DNA from: Congeria kusceri
Taxonomy: Eukaryota; Mollusca; Bivalvia; Myida; Dreissenidae
Length of the DNA: 64,000 nt
Direction: 5' to 3'
Assembly (NCBI GenBank): GCA_027627225.1
Contig: CM051025.1
Coordinates: 52,202,181 to 52,266,180, forward strand
In this document: positions 11,949 through 25,164 of the stretch, piece by piece
Position numbering within the stretch: position 1 is the stretch's first letter
Layout: each line of letters begins with the position of its first letter
Notes under the pieces: generated by a model
Told to the model about the DNA's origin: nothing
Seen by the model: the letters and a program-made list of their open reading frames with translations, nothing else
The model's database searches: none
Translations under genes and position numbers: made by a program

Positions 11949-14021
11949 GCATGCGTTTTTAAATAGGTTATTGTTACGAAATAATATTTCATAGATGATA
12001 AAATACCAGGCCGCGACTGATGTCGAATAACAACACAATCATGATAACCATGCTTAATTAAAACAAGAAATGTCTTTATAAAAGACAATCGGCGTTGAAA
12101 TTTATATTGAGATGTCATTTTTTGCCCTAAATATAATACAAGAGGACAAAGATGATCGATTACGTGACTTCTCGGACCCCAGATTTTCCGGTCCATACTA
12201 AGAAGACTCCTCGAACACTAGAATTTTCAGACACCACAAGATAACATATCGATCCCAAAATTATTTTGAGAAAAACTCAATAATTATTAATATCTATACC
12301 GTGAATAAACCGATCATATACCGCCCATGTTTTTACCAGTGATACATGAATATCCTAAATACTAGTAATTTATGTGAACATAATTGATACGCGAATTTGT
12401 CAGGCAAATTTAATAAAATAACATTGTCAGAAAATAAATGCGGAAACGAATGTAAATTTGCTTATTTATCAGAAAAAATACCAGAAATTTAACACTTTAT
12501 ATTTTGTGCGTGTCACAAGAAACCTAAACACTATTGACAGGCAGACATTGTACGCTGTGACCGACTGTCGTGCCCTTGAATTGTAGTATTATAATTACTA
12601 TTTATAGAGCGCGTTGATTATGTAGGCTAAACAAAATAGATATTTCATTGAGTGAATGAATATAACATTCTGATCATGACATACAATGAGTAAAATTGTT
12701 CATAATTATGTTCAGTTCTAGAGTGTATGTCGAAGATATGTTTATAACTTAATTTTAACCGCTTATGCAAACAGTTATGTAAATTTTAATCCTCGAAATT
12801 ATGCAACAGTTATTGGTATGCCTTCAACCATTGTTGTAAGTTTGCATTCCATAAAATTAGAAAAAATGCCCAATTGTATTGGCATTCAATTTTCCCGCTA
12901 TATGATTATCGCAAGAAATCTAGGTCAAAAGTGTCTTAGACAGCTACGCCGACAAACAAGGATGTTCCAGTATTCAGATATATGTTTTCTGTGTAACCCA
13001 ATAATGATGTAGCCACATTTTTTATAGATCTTCTATTTTTTTTACTTTTACGATCATTTTCATAAGTAGTGCGATATAAACCAAAATTGGCGAAACCTGT
13101 AATTATTATGTATGTTTTCGTTTTCTCGCGTTTTATTATTCCGCAACCAATTATTTATTTGGCCTTTTTATGGTACTGCGACAGCAAATAAACTTAGCAT
13201 AAAAACATTTAAAATCGTCACAAATCTGCATGACAGGGGCATTTCGTTGGTTGAAAAGCAGAAGGCACCAACTGCAATCACTGGCAATAGCTGTTGGTAC
13301 CTTCTAGTTTTCAACCCTCGAAATTTGTTGGTGGAATGTGTTGAAAGTTTTAGAAAAAGAAATAATTGTCGTTCTAATTAATGAAATTCAATGTAATAAT
13401 CTTCGACGTTTGTGTAGTTATGCTGTCACGTCAGTGATTGGTTCATGTTGTGATTTTGGCTTTTGGTTGTATTTGAGCATATGCAGAGCAAGCAACAAAT
13501 CCGTGTATACATCTTAAGCTTTTTGGTTTAGAATGAACCTTTGTTTATTTGATCTATTGCTTTAATTGGTATAAATGGTAGAAACTAGGAGCATTCGGGC
13601 CAGTTTTGGTTTTTGGGTTGTGCTAAGCAAACAGCAATCCAATTCTGTCATGGAACAGGGTGCTGTGTTCATTCCTAGAATTTGAGGTTCAATAAATATT
13701 ATAGTTTCATAAAGGTGTACATATTTTATCGTAGTGTGAAATTAAAATATAAATTATAATGGCACTTGTGTAGACATATACGTCATTCACCTAAAGAAAT
13801 ATAAACACTGCACCCTCTCAGTTAAAAGATATAAACAATCTAAGACATTTCCTAAGCGTGGGTGTCTCTTGGTTTCTGGAAAGACAAAAATACTTTTGAA
13901 GCGTGTATCGTTTTTGCTCTGACAAAATATGGAAATTTAAACTTAACTGTTAACGTTGGCTGGGCATATTGTTGGACAGACATACACGTGTAAATGTATT
14001 TATATATAAGCGATTTTGCTC

Positions 14022-14249
14022 CTATACAATCAATCCGCACGCCGCATGATTTATCTTGTAGACTTTGTAATTCCACATACCATGGCCGACATCAACTACT
14101 GCCCTGGCTGGTGCACCTGAGCCAACACGTTCCATGTTTCTCGTTGTCCTCCTTCTGGAGAAGGGATGCTTCAAACAGCACAGATAACACGTGCCACTAT
14201 AGACTGGATTCTGCGTTGCGAACGTGTGACTGTAAATATACTCACTCAA
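14022..14249 (-). other. Open frame conserved between duplicates A and B
   Basis: A 75-codon minus-strand frame whose central part (ATQNPVYS, then LKHP, RRR, ER-SGAP-RAV, HGMWNYK) is also kept open in copy B on the minus strand at 30460-30660. Differences are scattered and the frame survives in both. I do not recognise the protein, and no splice sites were assigned. It may be a coding remnant or chance. Confidence 0.3.
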
Positions 14250-15241
14250 AAAAGAATCTGAACACTTTTTCTAAGGTATTATTTGGATTATTTTCCAAGT
14301 CAAACCTCAACATGATTAGTACCATAGTGTTCTAAATGCTTGTTCTGTTCAGAAACGTTATCGCTTTCAGATTATCATTTCCTTATTTTCTGATCAAAGG
14401 TAACTGTGTGTAAAAAATCTAACACAATATTTATGGGTTTATAAGGTAAAGCTTTAAGCGTAACTGTCTAGTTTCTTTTTTAAGTTAGCATAAGTACTAC
14501 CCAGAGATGTGAAGAAGAAACTGATGCAGTTTAATAGTTCAAGAAAACGCGTTTATGGTAACAGGTTGCCATAACTGTTTGTTTGAAATAACATTTTAAA
14601 TAAAAGTTGAAAATATTTATGACAACATGGGCCTGCCTGTCAAAGCATTTAATTTGCACAGATCGACTGAATAATTTATATTCCGTTGATACTGGTATAC
14701 ATTTGTAAAAAGCCTTTTGTCTAGCTTCCGACATAACTATGAAGATTATCAAAGAGTTTAGAAGGTTCTTATTATAGCGTCCCTTATTTTTTAATCTTTA
14801 TTTGTTAAGGTCATCTTTTAATTCAAGCACATTTTATAAGTAATGCATCGTGATACGCAGCTAACACTGCTATTTTTTTCTACAAACAAAATACAATGTT
14901 GTAGTAAAATAGGAATAATAGCAATGAAACAGAAACACAACAATTTTGAATCAAAAACTTTAAAAAATCACTTTCTAATGTTACTGTTGTTTACATTTGT
15001 GAATTTACCATGTTATTAGCAGAAAACAATAAATTAGATATACATGTATAGAACACAAGATTTTGAATATATGTACAGCTTATTGATTATATAATAGTGT
15101 GACAAAGTTGCTGTTCATATGCAAGTATTTCTTTGACAGTCGATATACATGTAGAATTAGTTGTATTAGTAACGTAATTAAAACCCTTGTACGTTACGCA
15201 GTAGCAATTTTATTAGCAAAGTAACCAGGATGTGTGGGTAG

Positions 15242-15249
15242 TATAAAAG
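15242..15249 (+). promoter_or_regulatory. TATA-box-like motif
   Basis: TATAAAAG, followed about 80 bases later by an exon-like sequence ending ATAAAG/GTAATC (a possible donor near 15320). No coding frame follows, so any transcript would be non-coding or have a distant coding exon. The evidence is only the motif. Confidence 0.2.
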
Positions 15250-17932
15250 CGTGAGCGTTGATAACTTCAAGCAAATATTCGCTCCCGTATTCGCCAAGGA
15301 AACGTTGAAAATAACATAAAGGTAATCTAAATTATATTTTGGTGAAACAGGGTCTTTGGGTGCTCAAAGGCTGACAATGCTCTTATTGAGCCTTGTGGGC
15401 CATGTTAGCAGGATTCCTACCCTTAAATACCAAGGTTCAGGGTATGAACTATTTATAAGGTTCGAACACTGACTGACCCACAATATGGCTGGTCAAAACA
15501 TGGTAGCTAGGTCGGTGTACAGTGTCTCATAAGGTATCAAGAATATCAATAGTGTTTGGTATCGTACCAGATACAAAGTTGACTACAGGGTTCCTTACGC
15601 AGGGTACGGGGTTCATATAAGATTAATCACCATCTGCTCCAATGTGTCGTACCAGATACGCACTAGCGTACAGGGTTTCAGTCCAAGGGTGAGAGGTATA
15701 CACGGGGTTTCATATCTAGTGTATCATAACAGACACGAAGTAGTCCGCGGAATTATTGTTTAATAGTAACATTCGATTCTCATTAATTTACTGTTCATTA
15801 AGAGCGAAATAATCAAGATAAATGTTGCATTGCATATTGGTATAGCTGTCGCAGAAATGTGGTACTTTCGATTCGTACTCTTAGATGAAAACTCTAACCA
15901 TGTAACACGTTATTTTGACGCTATCACATGCAAAAAGAACATACTAAATCACACAATAAAAACCGAATCAACACAGGATATCAAACGATTTTGGAAGAAC
16001 CATTAGTTCAAAAAATGTATAATTTCATGCAATTTTCAACTAAGCAGAATATGCAAACATACACGTACGCACGCGCAAGCACACACAAAACTCATACACA
16101 CTCCGCACAGTGACAATATCACGCACAAGTCATATCGGGACAATGCACAACCAACCCGACAGTCCCAAACAGGAACCCTACTACGTACTAAAACGAAGCA
16201 AACACACTCTCTCTTGTACATATTACATGTAGGTATGGGTGAATTTAAGTTCAAAATCCTTCAATTAAGTACGCAATTAAGAACATAACAGAAAACACAC
16301 TTATAATCATAAACAACGTTCAAATGCAATCAGACTTACACGAAAGTACAATATAATCCAAAAAAATAATGAAAACGATGGAAATAAACACCAGCGTGTG
16401 CAAACATATACACAACTGCACATAAACAATATACTAGAAAAGTCCCTATAGAGAGAAATCAACAACAACGTTTGTATAATTGTTCAAGAAGCAAATGTAC
16501 ATAATAACATTGGCAAACATGTCAAAAGGCTAAAGCCTATAACAGATGTGTACTAAAAAGTGACAGAGTGTATTAACATATTTGCAAAAACATTCAAAAA
16601 TCAATATACATTACGACATGAATAGTATATATATAGAAGTTAAGTTCAAGCCAAATTAAAGTCTTCTTCACTATCACTTAAAATTTCAGTTCAGTAAACC
16701 AGTTTTACTACTTATAAATAGTTGGTCTACTTATTTTTTCAGAATATTGTTTGTGTATTGGATATCTTAAAGTAAATCTGTATACACGACAGTTTAAAAT
16801 AAATGTATAAAGATATGTCATCTCGTTCGTGGTGCATATTTTGTGCGCTTGGTTGTATGCGCGATTTGGCTTTACCCGAGTCAGTGTATGTTTTAGTCCT
16901 TATGTGGAATCTTAGTAGATTTATTTCTTTATTGAACTATTTATACAATTGCGAAATTTTGAGTGATATTTTGACCATCATGTGTATGAGACCTTAATTT
17001 GTAGATGTTGCACGCGATTAGGACGCATTCGGTGTACATGTAATTAATGATGAGTAACTAATTCAAATACACACAATAACCCGCAAACATAGACTTTGGA
17101 AGTTTAAAATATATGAGAGGTCTAAAGACAATGCAATTAATTTAAAACAAAAACAAACGTCAAAGGCAGATTATTGTAACGTGGAGGTACACACACAATG
17201 CAGCCCATGCGCGATAAATCTACTTTTGACAAAGATGCGTCCAGGACACTGTTAATTGTCTAGTGATTTCAGCCTTTTTGTTATAACCGAAAAGCGAAAG
17301 AGAAAATAACCTCTCCTCTGGATTGAAACGTATGATAGATCTAACTTCATTGCCGTTTATGGTATGACCCTATTATAGTTTTTAGGAGAATTGTACCAAA
17401 TACCCAAAATTATGACCCCGTTTCTCAACCAGACACTTCGCACTTCGTCCGACATTGTAAGGTTCATGGCAATAAAAACGTCAAGATTTAGGACTGCGAG
17501 GTCCTCACGCACAAAAACGCATTTAGCCTGAAGAACTTTGCATAGCCTAAACGAGACGTTTTCGTGTCATACGATATTTAATTAAACCGCACAATGATGT
17601 CTTTCTTCTCTTTCGGACCTCTCTTCAACCGGTGGGCTATGTCATCGCCTTCTACGTTCAATTTCTCTGTAATAATTCTAATAATTTATAGCAACAGTGA
17701 TTCTATTGGTTTTCTGCCAATTCAAAACGACTAATGATAATATGGTTGCTTATAATGTATTGGTTTGATTCGTTTTTCTGATTTTCTTCGCTTGTTCTCG
17801 TGATTGTTTATTTCACATTTAAGTTCAGGTTTTCTTCAGACTGGATGTTTACTTGGCAATTAGTGACCATTGGTTGGACGGTATTTTAATTGTGAAAGTA
17901 TAGATTGAACACCAAGGAATGCCCTTTGTATA

Positions 17933-17956
17933 TATATGTATATATATATATATAGT
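17933..17956. repeat. (TA)n microsatellite
   Basis: Short run of alternating T and A interrupted once by G. Confidence 0.8.
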
Positions 17957-18557
17957 CTGTCCAGCATAAACGGTCAAGCTTGAATGAACATGACCCAAAA
18001 GGGTGTTGCCCGTGTAAAGTTTGTAATTTTACCTACACATCAATCGTCGATATTTAAAACTTTCAGTGTTTGCTACCTATGAAGTTGGGAGCAGCAATTT
18101 CACATCCTTACATCCAACTCAGTCATATACAGCAGTAATTGCACTCCGACATGGGCATTGTCACGTTTCAAGTCGCAACTAATGGCCCGACCAGTACAAA
18201 AGCAGTCGAACCATCCGGCATGCATTTTCATTGTGCAATTAATGGAATTTGTCGAAAAGACCTCACTAACAGTTTATATCAGATAATATAATGAAAACCT
18301 ATAATATTTATTGAATACAATGCTTGTATTGCGTTCTGAGATCTTTTATCATTATGTTGCGCCTCGAGTGCGATGCTAATTGAGACAACCAACGAGACTG
18401 ATACAAGTTCTCAGAACACTATAGGCTACTAATGTAATATTCCATTTATTATATACCCTTTTTCAGCACATTATTCTTTAAAATACCAAAACAAATCGCG
18501 AACTGATTTATGTAACGTCAACAATGTTTTTGTTTTTCTCGGAAATGAGTTTTGTAA

Positions 18558-18571
18558 TAATGACGTCATTA
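18558..18571. promoter_or_regulatory. Palindromic full CRE
   Basis: TAATGACGTCATTA, a perfect 14-base palindrome around the CREB/ATF site TGACGTCA. It is followed by AT-rich TCAC repeats. No promoter or start site is identifiable next to it. Confidence 0.3.
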
Positions 18572-19189
18572 CATCACATCACTTTATGACAAAGTCAAAA
18601 CATTAGCGTAAAATGGATCTGTGATCAGTGAATTGTATTGCGTCATTTTTGTTTGTGTTGGTTTAATACACAGTTAATCGCCATCGCTGTCTGTTATTCT
18701 CTTTGTTCTTTTGTTTAACGAGATGTATTTGAATAATAATGGTTGATTGTAATAAAACAGCAGTAAACCTTTCAGGTTTGTTTGTTTCTGGATATGTTGA
18801 AATTCGCTGAAGAAATGTTGTACGGGTGAATATAGGAAGAAACGTTAAGATGAGCTAAGATAAGCAATTGATTTTATTTATGCTTTATTTATTTTATAAA
18901 AATAGGAGTATATGCTTAACTAGAGAGCTACACTCACTGTTGTAAATATGCATTATGATAATTGCCGAAGTCGTCCGAGTGATTGTTTTGACATAAAAGT
19001 AGTTTGGCTTACAGTATCCGTATTTGAATATTGAATACATTGTGAATTGATGGCAGAAAAACAATAGGTATATTATTAACTGAAATCTACCTTGAAATAG
19101 TTACATGAATCGTTTGTACCTGTATTGAAGTCTTTTCAGTATATTTTTTCGTAAAGCTGTGATTTGGTTCAACAAAAATGCTTTTTGGT

Positions 19190-21419
19190 TTACCAGTGAC
19201 TGGCTTTAATAAGAAGGATATTGTCGTCGTGTTCCTGTCCTACAAAGACCGTACACTTGTTGTTGCTGTAGTAGACTGTCACAGGGCGCCTGACTCCATG
19301 TTTCTGCGTAGCAAGAACAGCAATAATCTTTTTCACTTCCCGATCAAGCTGTATGATAGTGTGGGACGAGTAGCCGCTGACGAGCACCTGTTCAGTAGCG
19401 GTCACGTGTACACAATCAGTATTTCGTAGTTCAGGGTCAGTGAAGGTACTGAGTACAGTTCCATCCCTCGCCAGTGTGAGGAACTTGTGTTGGGAACAAT
19501 TGGTGACAAATATCCTTTGACCACTTGGATTAACAGCGCATTTCCACACTGAAACAACAACAATATAATAATAATATATATTATATGCAAAGTAACAAAC
19601 ACCATTGTAGATCTATACATCTGATTTTAATGGTACGAACATTATGCAACTTGAAGTGTTGAGAATATTTGGAATCAGTAACATAAGTGTTCCCAGTAGA
19701 AAACTGTATGGATCATTTGTATCCTTGACATAAATCTATGTACATATATGTATATATTACAAAAGTGTAGCCCGCACTCCTAATATCGGTCAGACACCAT
19801 ATAAATCACCTGTATTTTTGTCTGATGTATCCTCATACAGCGTATTTACTAGTGACCCTCCTAAAGAGTATTGATGTAGAGCGGTATCGAAGGTGATGAA
19901 CAGATCACCGCGACTGTGGGCAATACCTCGAGATGTATGTGGCATCTGAAAACACTTGCCCTTAACCAGCTGTCCATTGCCCACTAATATAAACTGCATC
20001 TCATGAATGTTATCATAATTTAAACTTACAGCTACTTCATGGGGAGAAATCTGCTCAATGTCCCACGAAGGTTCGGATACATCACAGTGGCTAACAACCT
20101 GGTACTGTTGGTCTAACAGCTTCACCCTCTTGTTCCATGAGTCAGCAACAAGGATCTCTCCAGACGGAAGCTCGCTAATGCAAACTATGTTACATGTCCC
20201 TCTGTCGGATGTTATTCTCAGGCTAGACTCCGACATGCATCGCACTGCAAAAGCCTGATTCTGTCTAACAATCCTCCCCATATTTGTCAACCTAGATATG
20301 TATTGTTCAATGTCATAATTGGTCACAAACTGCAAGGAATATTCGTTATTAATTTGTTTATTACTTAGATTTATTTGTGATCGCTTCAGCTGGCCGTTAC
20401 ATTTAATAAATGCTCGTTGCTCTTCTTGCTGACTTCCATCATAGCGTCCCCGAGTCGTGCTAGATCTGTTTGAAGGCCATGGCAGTTTTCTGTCTGTTTG
20501 CTAGGTCTGTTTGAAGGTGGGCATTAGAGAATTCAGATCTTGACGAGTTTCTTTCTCTAACTGGTCAATTGCGGCAATTAGTTTCTGACGCAGAGATGAA
20601 ATTTGTTGGATTACATGCTTGTACGAATCTTTTAGTGACTTAAGATTGGTTTTTATATTTTGTTTCTGTTTCATCAATTGTTCTTGTATGGTCTGGATGT
20701 TTGTAAAGAGTTCCTCGATGTCTCCGTGTAGACTGTTTGAAGTCTTGGTAACCTTTTTACATTTGCTAAATTAAAAGTATAGAAAATAATTACATATCAA
20801 AACACGTAAATTATCATTAATTTAAATAAATTTTCTTATCCTAGTTCAAACATTAAATCCATGAAAATATACCCATATATTGAACATAAGTTCTAGTTGT
20901 CAACACATATTAACTGCCCCTTTATGCGCTATACTTTTAGGTAACACACAAAATAATGTTTGACTATATGAAAATAGGATTGAGACTGACCGTTATATAT
21001 AACTGACTAAGAAAGTTATTCTTGTTCAAGAAATTTGTTTTGTAAAATAAGGTGCAGAAAGCCATTAAATGGGGACATGTTATAATGCAGAAAGGTGAAT
21101 ATATTTGCACGCACCTGTGTGTCAGTGAAAAGCACGTCTGACAACACAATAGACCTCACAAAACAGTTTGATTTTCTCTTGCCTGTGCTCTGTCCACTGC
21201 TCTAACATGTCTGATATTTCTTTTGCAACAGGCCAGTGTTCCATTTGTCCTCTTCCATATTGAGTGTGGCTGCTAAAGAGTTGGTTGTGAAGATCCACGC
21301 AGTTACCACAGAAATACTCTGCAGTAAACCCCACGCCTCATTGTTAGTGTAGGCAGAACAAATGTAGTCCTTTATTCATCCGATCCGTCCAGTGTTGATG
21401 ACTGTAGCATGGAAGCCAT
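19190..21419 (-). pseudogene. Decayed TRIM-like B-box / coiled-coil / NHL gene
   Basis: Three exons can be rebuilt. Exon 1 (21419 to about 21113) starts MASMLQSS and carries two B-box zinc-finger halves (YFCGNCVDLHNQLF, then LFCE and CCQTCFSLTH). Exon 2 (about 20766-19810) holds a coiled coil (from KKVTKTSNSL) and the start of an NHL propeller. Exon 3 (19548-19190) finishes the propeller (VWKCAVNPSG to KASHW, stop). The last intron (19809-19549) is GT-AG and splits a Val codon correctly. Lesions: TAA at 21374-21372, frameshifts near 21340 and 21160, TAG at 20503-20501 beside a 41-bp insertion flanked by short repeats, a frameshift near 20430, and Trp for the expected zinc-binding Cys (LEQWTEHRQ). 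The NHL part (20335-19190) is intact. Such TRIM-like genes are highly expanded in bivalves; their B-boxes and propellers usually bind partners. Separate expression of the NHL part cannot be excluded. Confidence 0.85.
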
Positions 21420-22227
21420 TTAAAAAAAAATATTTTTTTTTATGTTCATCTCATCGAATAGGCAGTTTTAAACATCTGTATTGTAAGTTTATGTATTAAT
21501 TCAGCATTTGAAATTCTAGATTATAATTATTATTTAGGCTAGTAAAACGCACAACACCAGCAATATCTCTTGACTGAAAATAAAAATTTGTTACATGTGA
21601 TGGTATATTACGAAATATCATGTTAGGAGTTTGCCCGTTTGTACCGTATTTACCTTCTGAAATATTATCTGAAACCATCTTATAAGAGCGTCCGCAAACC
21701 CATGGACATTTTAGCAAAGCTAACCAGTGTATTATTGATTCAAAACAACTTGAACGGTATTTATGCAACCATGACATAATTTCACATTGCATGTAAATTC
21801 AATTTTATCCTACCACTAAATGATTTTATAGAAGAAAATCTTGGGTGTCAGATAAGCTTAAGCTTTATCCGACACCTAGCCTTTATCTAACACCTACATG
21901 ACGGACTACCTTTGTGTACCTTTCATTTCCGGTTAAAGGTCAAATGAAGTTACGACTTGTTTACAATTTCACTCGATAATATTAATCAATACATTAAAGA
22001 AGCATTTTATTTTATGAATAATAAAATTGAAAAATGTACATTTTGTTGTTATTTTATATAATTACACTCAATTTCAACAATGACAATATCGCATAAACAA
22101 TAATAATAATTTAAAAAAAAACATAAAATATACAACAGTGAATTTAACGTCGTCTGCTTAAAATCCAACATAAACCTGTCAAAATTAATTTTTATAAATA
22201 TAAACTGAACAAAAGAAGAAAGTAAAC
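21420..22227. other. AT-rich spacer
   Basis: Lies between the TRIM-like pseudogene and the recombinase-like gene, which are transcribed away from each other. Contains TTAAAGGTCAAATGAAGT near 21934 but no convincing promoter. A minus-strand frame at 21496-21792 is not recognised. Confidence 0.4.
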
Positions 22228-24171
22228 ATGTTAGATGATATTGATAATGTCACATGTAACATTATATGGGATGATTTAATGCAAAATGAAACTGAAACTG
22301 AATTATTTAACACAACAAACATGAAAAATGAACAAAATGGCAATGAAGATTTTCACAGTTCAGTTCACATGGTTCAGGAGGTATCGTTTGAAGAATGTAT
22401 TCAACTGTATGGATTTGATCCAAGGGTGTTTGATGATTTGATGCCGTAACTTCTGTTTTGATTTCTCCTGAAGTTGCAGGGTCCAGCAGCGATCAGGTTC
22501 CTGAAATGAACAAAGAATTCGAAAACATCGACATGAACACTGTTAAGAAACGCATTATGGAAGAAGAAAACAAAGCTACAGTAAAGAAAACAAAAATTGA
22601 TATTGAGAAATTTAAACGCTTTTTGAAATTGAAAGGAGAGACTAAAGAAGTGCACACACTTGATGTTGATATATTAGATGAGTATGTTGCTAATTTCATT
22701 CTTTCGTGCAAAACAAAAACAGGAACAGACTATGAACCTTCAAGCCTGAGAAACATTCTGTCAAGCTAGGGCAGGAAACTAAAAAGCAATAAATATCCCT
22801 ACCTTATCATGTCGCACAATGGACCAGAGTTCAGCTTGTCCAGGGACGCGTTCGCTGCGAAGTCCAAGAGCCTGAAGAAGCAGGGCAAAGGGAACAAACC
22901 CAAAGCCGCTTCGCCACTGACTGATGACGAGATCGAGGCACTGTACCAGACGCAGCTACTTGGGCATCACACACCAAGCGCCTTGCTGAACACCATTTGG
23001 TACAACAACTGCGTGCACTTTGGCCTTCGGGGAACCACTGAGCAGTATAATCTCTGGTTTGTACGATTAATATTTTCTGAGATAATGTTTTTCCCTTTTT
23101 ATGTAAGTTCTCGTCTATAATGCCTGCAAAAAAAGACAATAAGTGAGAGATTATCTTAAAAATTTATAATTGTCATTCAGACTACATGAAACATCAAATA
23201 AGCTGTCAGACACCACAATTTGAAAACTGTACACCACATGTTCAAAACATGACAATACACTGTTAAATAAAGGATGAAATGCAATTATTTTGTTCAAGAT
23301 GAGGCATACAGGCAATAGTTTAAGTTATATATTCATATTTTATGAAAATAGGTCAGAGTAGCATTAAATATTAAAAGTTTTTAATTTATTTGTCAGCCAT
23401 CCTAATTTTATGTCAGACATGTCTATTTTATGTCTAAAAGGTTTCGTGTTTTCTGGTCATTTTTACCAATTTTAAAGTTCAGAATTGCTTTTTTCCTGTT
23501 TATTTTCTCGAACACCATGATTTTATAAAATATTTTTTAAAGAATATTGTTTTTAATTCGAAGGCCTAATTTTCTACTTATTCTAGATATCTTAATTTTC
23601 CCTAATTTGTTTTAAGCTGGGGAGACATTACCCTCAAGACTGCAGCAGATGGCACGGAGTTTCTAGAACTGAACGAACGCCAGACCAAAACCAGATGTGA
23701 CATCTCAAATGCACGTAAAATGCACCAAGGATTTATGGTACCCAAGAAGACAGATGTCCGGTTGCGGCGTACAAGCTGTTTGCCTCCAAGCGACCAAAGG
23801 AATTCCTTGAACCAGGAAGTCCTTTCTACATAGCACCAAGGACCAATGCATTGGTTGGGCCAGCCTGCCAGTGGTTCATCAAGGAGAGGGTTGGGATCCG
23901 GAAACTTGGCAATATGGTTCGGCGCATGGCTGAGCAGTGCGGACTTGATAGTCAGCGCCTGACTAACCACTCTGTTCGCAAGCGAATGGTCCAAAAGCTT
24001 AGGGATGAAAACATTGCACCAACTGACATCATGCAATTTACTGGCCACAAAAACATCCAATCTGTATTGAATTACAGAGCCATTTCGGAGTCTACACAGA
24101 AGGCCGGCTCACACATCCTGTCTGGCAAACGTCCTCTCCAAAGGCCTTTACCTCTCACTCCAGCCACATAA
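22228..24171 (+). pseudogene. Crypton-type tyrosine recombinase (DUF3504) gene, interrupted
   Basis: Matches the DUF3504 / QRICH1-ZMYM-KIAA1958-like tyrosine-recombinase family derived from Crypton DNA transposons. The N-terminal SAM-like DNA-binding part is FKRFLKLKGE ... DYEPSSLRNILSS. The catalytic part follows with NGPEFSLSRDAF, LLNTIWYNN and FGLRGTTEQ (first Arg), then LTNHSVRKRM (HxxR), FTGHKNIQ (His) and SVLNY (Tyr nucleophile). All expected catalytic residues are visible. A 560-base intron (23057-23616, GT-AG) joins NL to CWGDITLK with correct codon phase. Breaks: in-frame TAG at 22767-22769, a frameshift near 23735-23745 between RKMHQGFM and DRCPVAAYKLF, and a 73-codon N-terminal frame (22228-22449) in another phase, joined by an unproven short intron or another frameshift. 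The C-terminal frame ends at 24171. It is either a dead transposon copy or a decayed domesticated gene. Confidence 0.85.
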
Positions 24172-25164
24172 ACTGTCACCTCTGCCACCTGCACACCATC
24201 GTCATCTCAGATTGCTACCTGCGGTGTCAAGGACGATGTTGTGACTGCAGCACAATCTTTCACGTCTAGCACTGCCCATGAGCCAACATCCGAGCCCCGG
24301 CCCGTCAATATTCCGAACTTAGACATTCATCCTTTCCCCACCCACTAAGCACAGAGTCAATCAGTGTCGCTCTCAACTTCAATGAATCTCCTTCAGGCAC
24401 ACTCTCAATTTTACGGGGCCTTTTTCAATGTTCAGAATTTCAATATTTACACAAAGTAAATCCAACAATCTGTGTTGTTCGAATGTACAGTCTATATAGG
24501 ATAATTGGTGGTTGATTTACATCCAACAAACTACACTATGTGGAAAACAAACCCAGAATATTATAATAACAATCCAAATCATATATAGCAACACCATTTG
24601 AATACAATAATTTTACAAGTAAGACTTCTGAACAGTTTAAGACTTTGATTGCTAGCCTAACCACTGAACCATGCGCACATTCAAATAGTCAGGCCTGTCA
24701 AAACGTGCATCTTCTGTCTTTTTTTTTTTTAGTCACTAAAATGTGACGTTATGTACATAAGATAATATAACACCCATATTTTATTTATCTACGTATATGT
24801 ACACCCAAATTTTATTTTTCTCTGCGTATCTTCCGAATGTTTGTGCGTAATTAACGCGTTTATTTATCTCGGTCACTGAGTTAACCATACTTGCTGAAGT
24901 AATACGGTAACGCAGATCTTATGAAAAATAAAAATTTCTATCTTTATAGATAGAGAGGGTGACGTTAATGCAAATATATGGTTTATTTGTTCAGTGCGCA
25001 TGGTATGATAAAGAGAATCAACTGCCCCCAATTTTGAATGTATGCGTTCATCGATATCTATCGTCAATAAAAAAAAAGTTAAGCAGAATTAATATGCATC
25101 GTTCATTATTCATGAATGTACAACTTGATTTTCATTGGCTTTGCTCTTTATGATTCCTTCAGTT
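24172..25164. other. No recognised gene
   Basis: Begins Thr/Ser/Pro-rich in several frames just after the recombinase stop (possible eroded C-terminal tail, 24172-24350), then AT-rich with a T tract near 24720. Nothing else was recognised. Confidence 0.4.

Larger units (their letters stand above)
7895..14730 (+). repeat. Copy A of a long direct duplication
   Basis: Aligns by eye, in the same orientation, with 25165-30850. Anchors include TAGCAGCTTGCGAAG (8886 / 25739), AGCACATATCAACGTAGATT (8960 / 25806), CGCAACGCCAGCTGTTGAAC (10078 / 27450), AGCGGTTTATTTCAA-type sequence (11090 / 28155) and CGTGTATCGTTTTTG (13901 / 30305). Similarity fades at both ends, so the limits are approximate. A has about 0.9 kb (12060-13000) absent from B. 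No transposase, reverse transcriptase or terminal repeat was seen. Confidence 0.8.
14731..19189. other. 4.5 kb without a recognised gene
   Basis: AT-rich. Contains a TATA-like box (15242-15249), a C/A-rich stretch with long CACAC runs (16060-16110), a short TA repeat near 17940 and a palindromic CRE (18558-18571). No frame above about 75 codons looks coding, and I saw no transposon protein. Confidence 0.4.

Noticed and set aside
22401..22711. Minus-strand frames opposite the recombinase exon
   Set aside because: Shadows of the recombinase coding strand, which carries the recognisable motifs.
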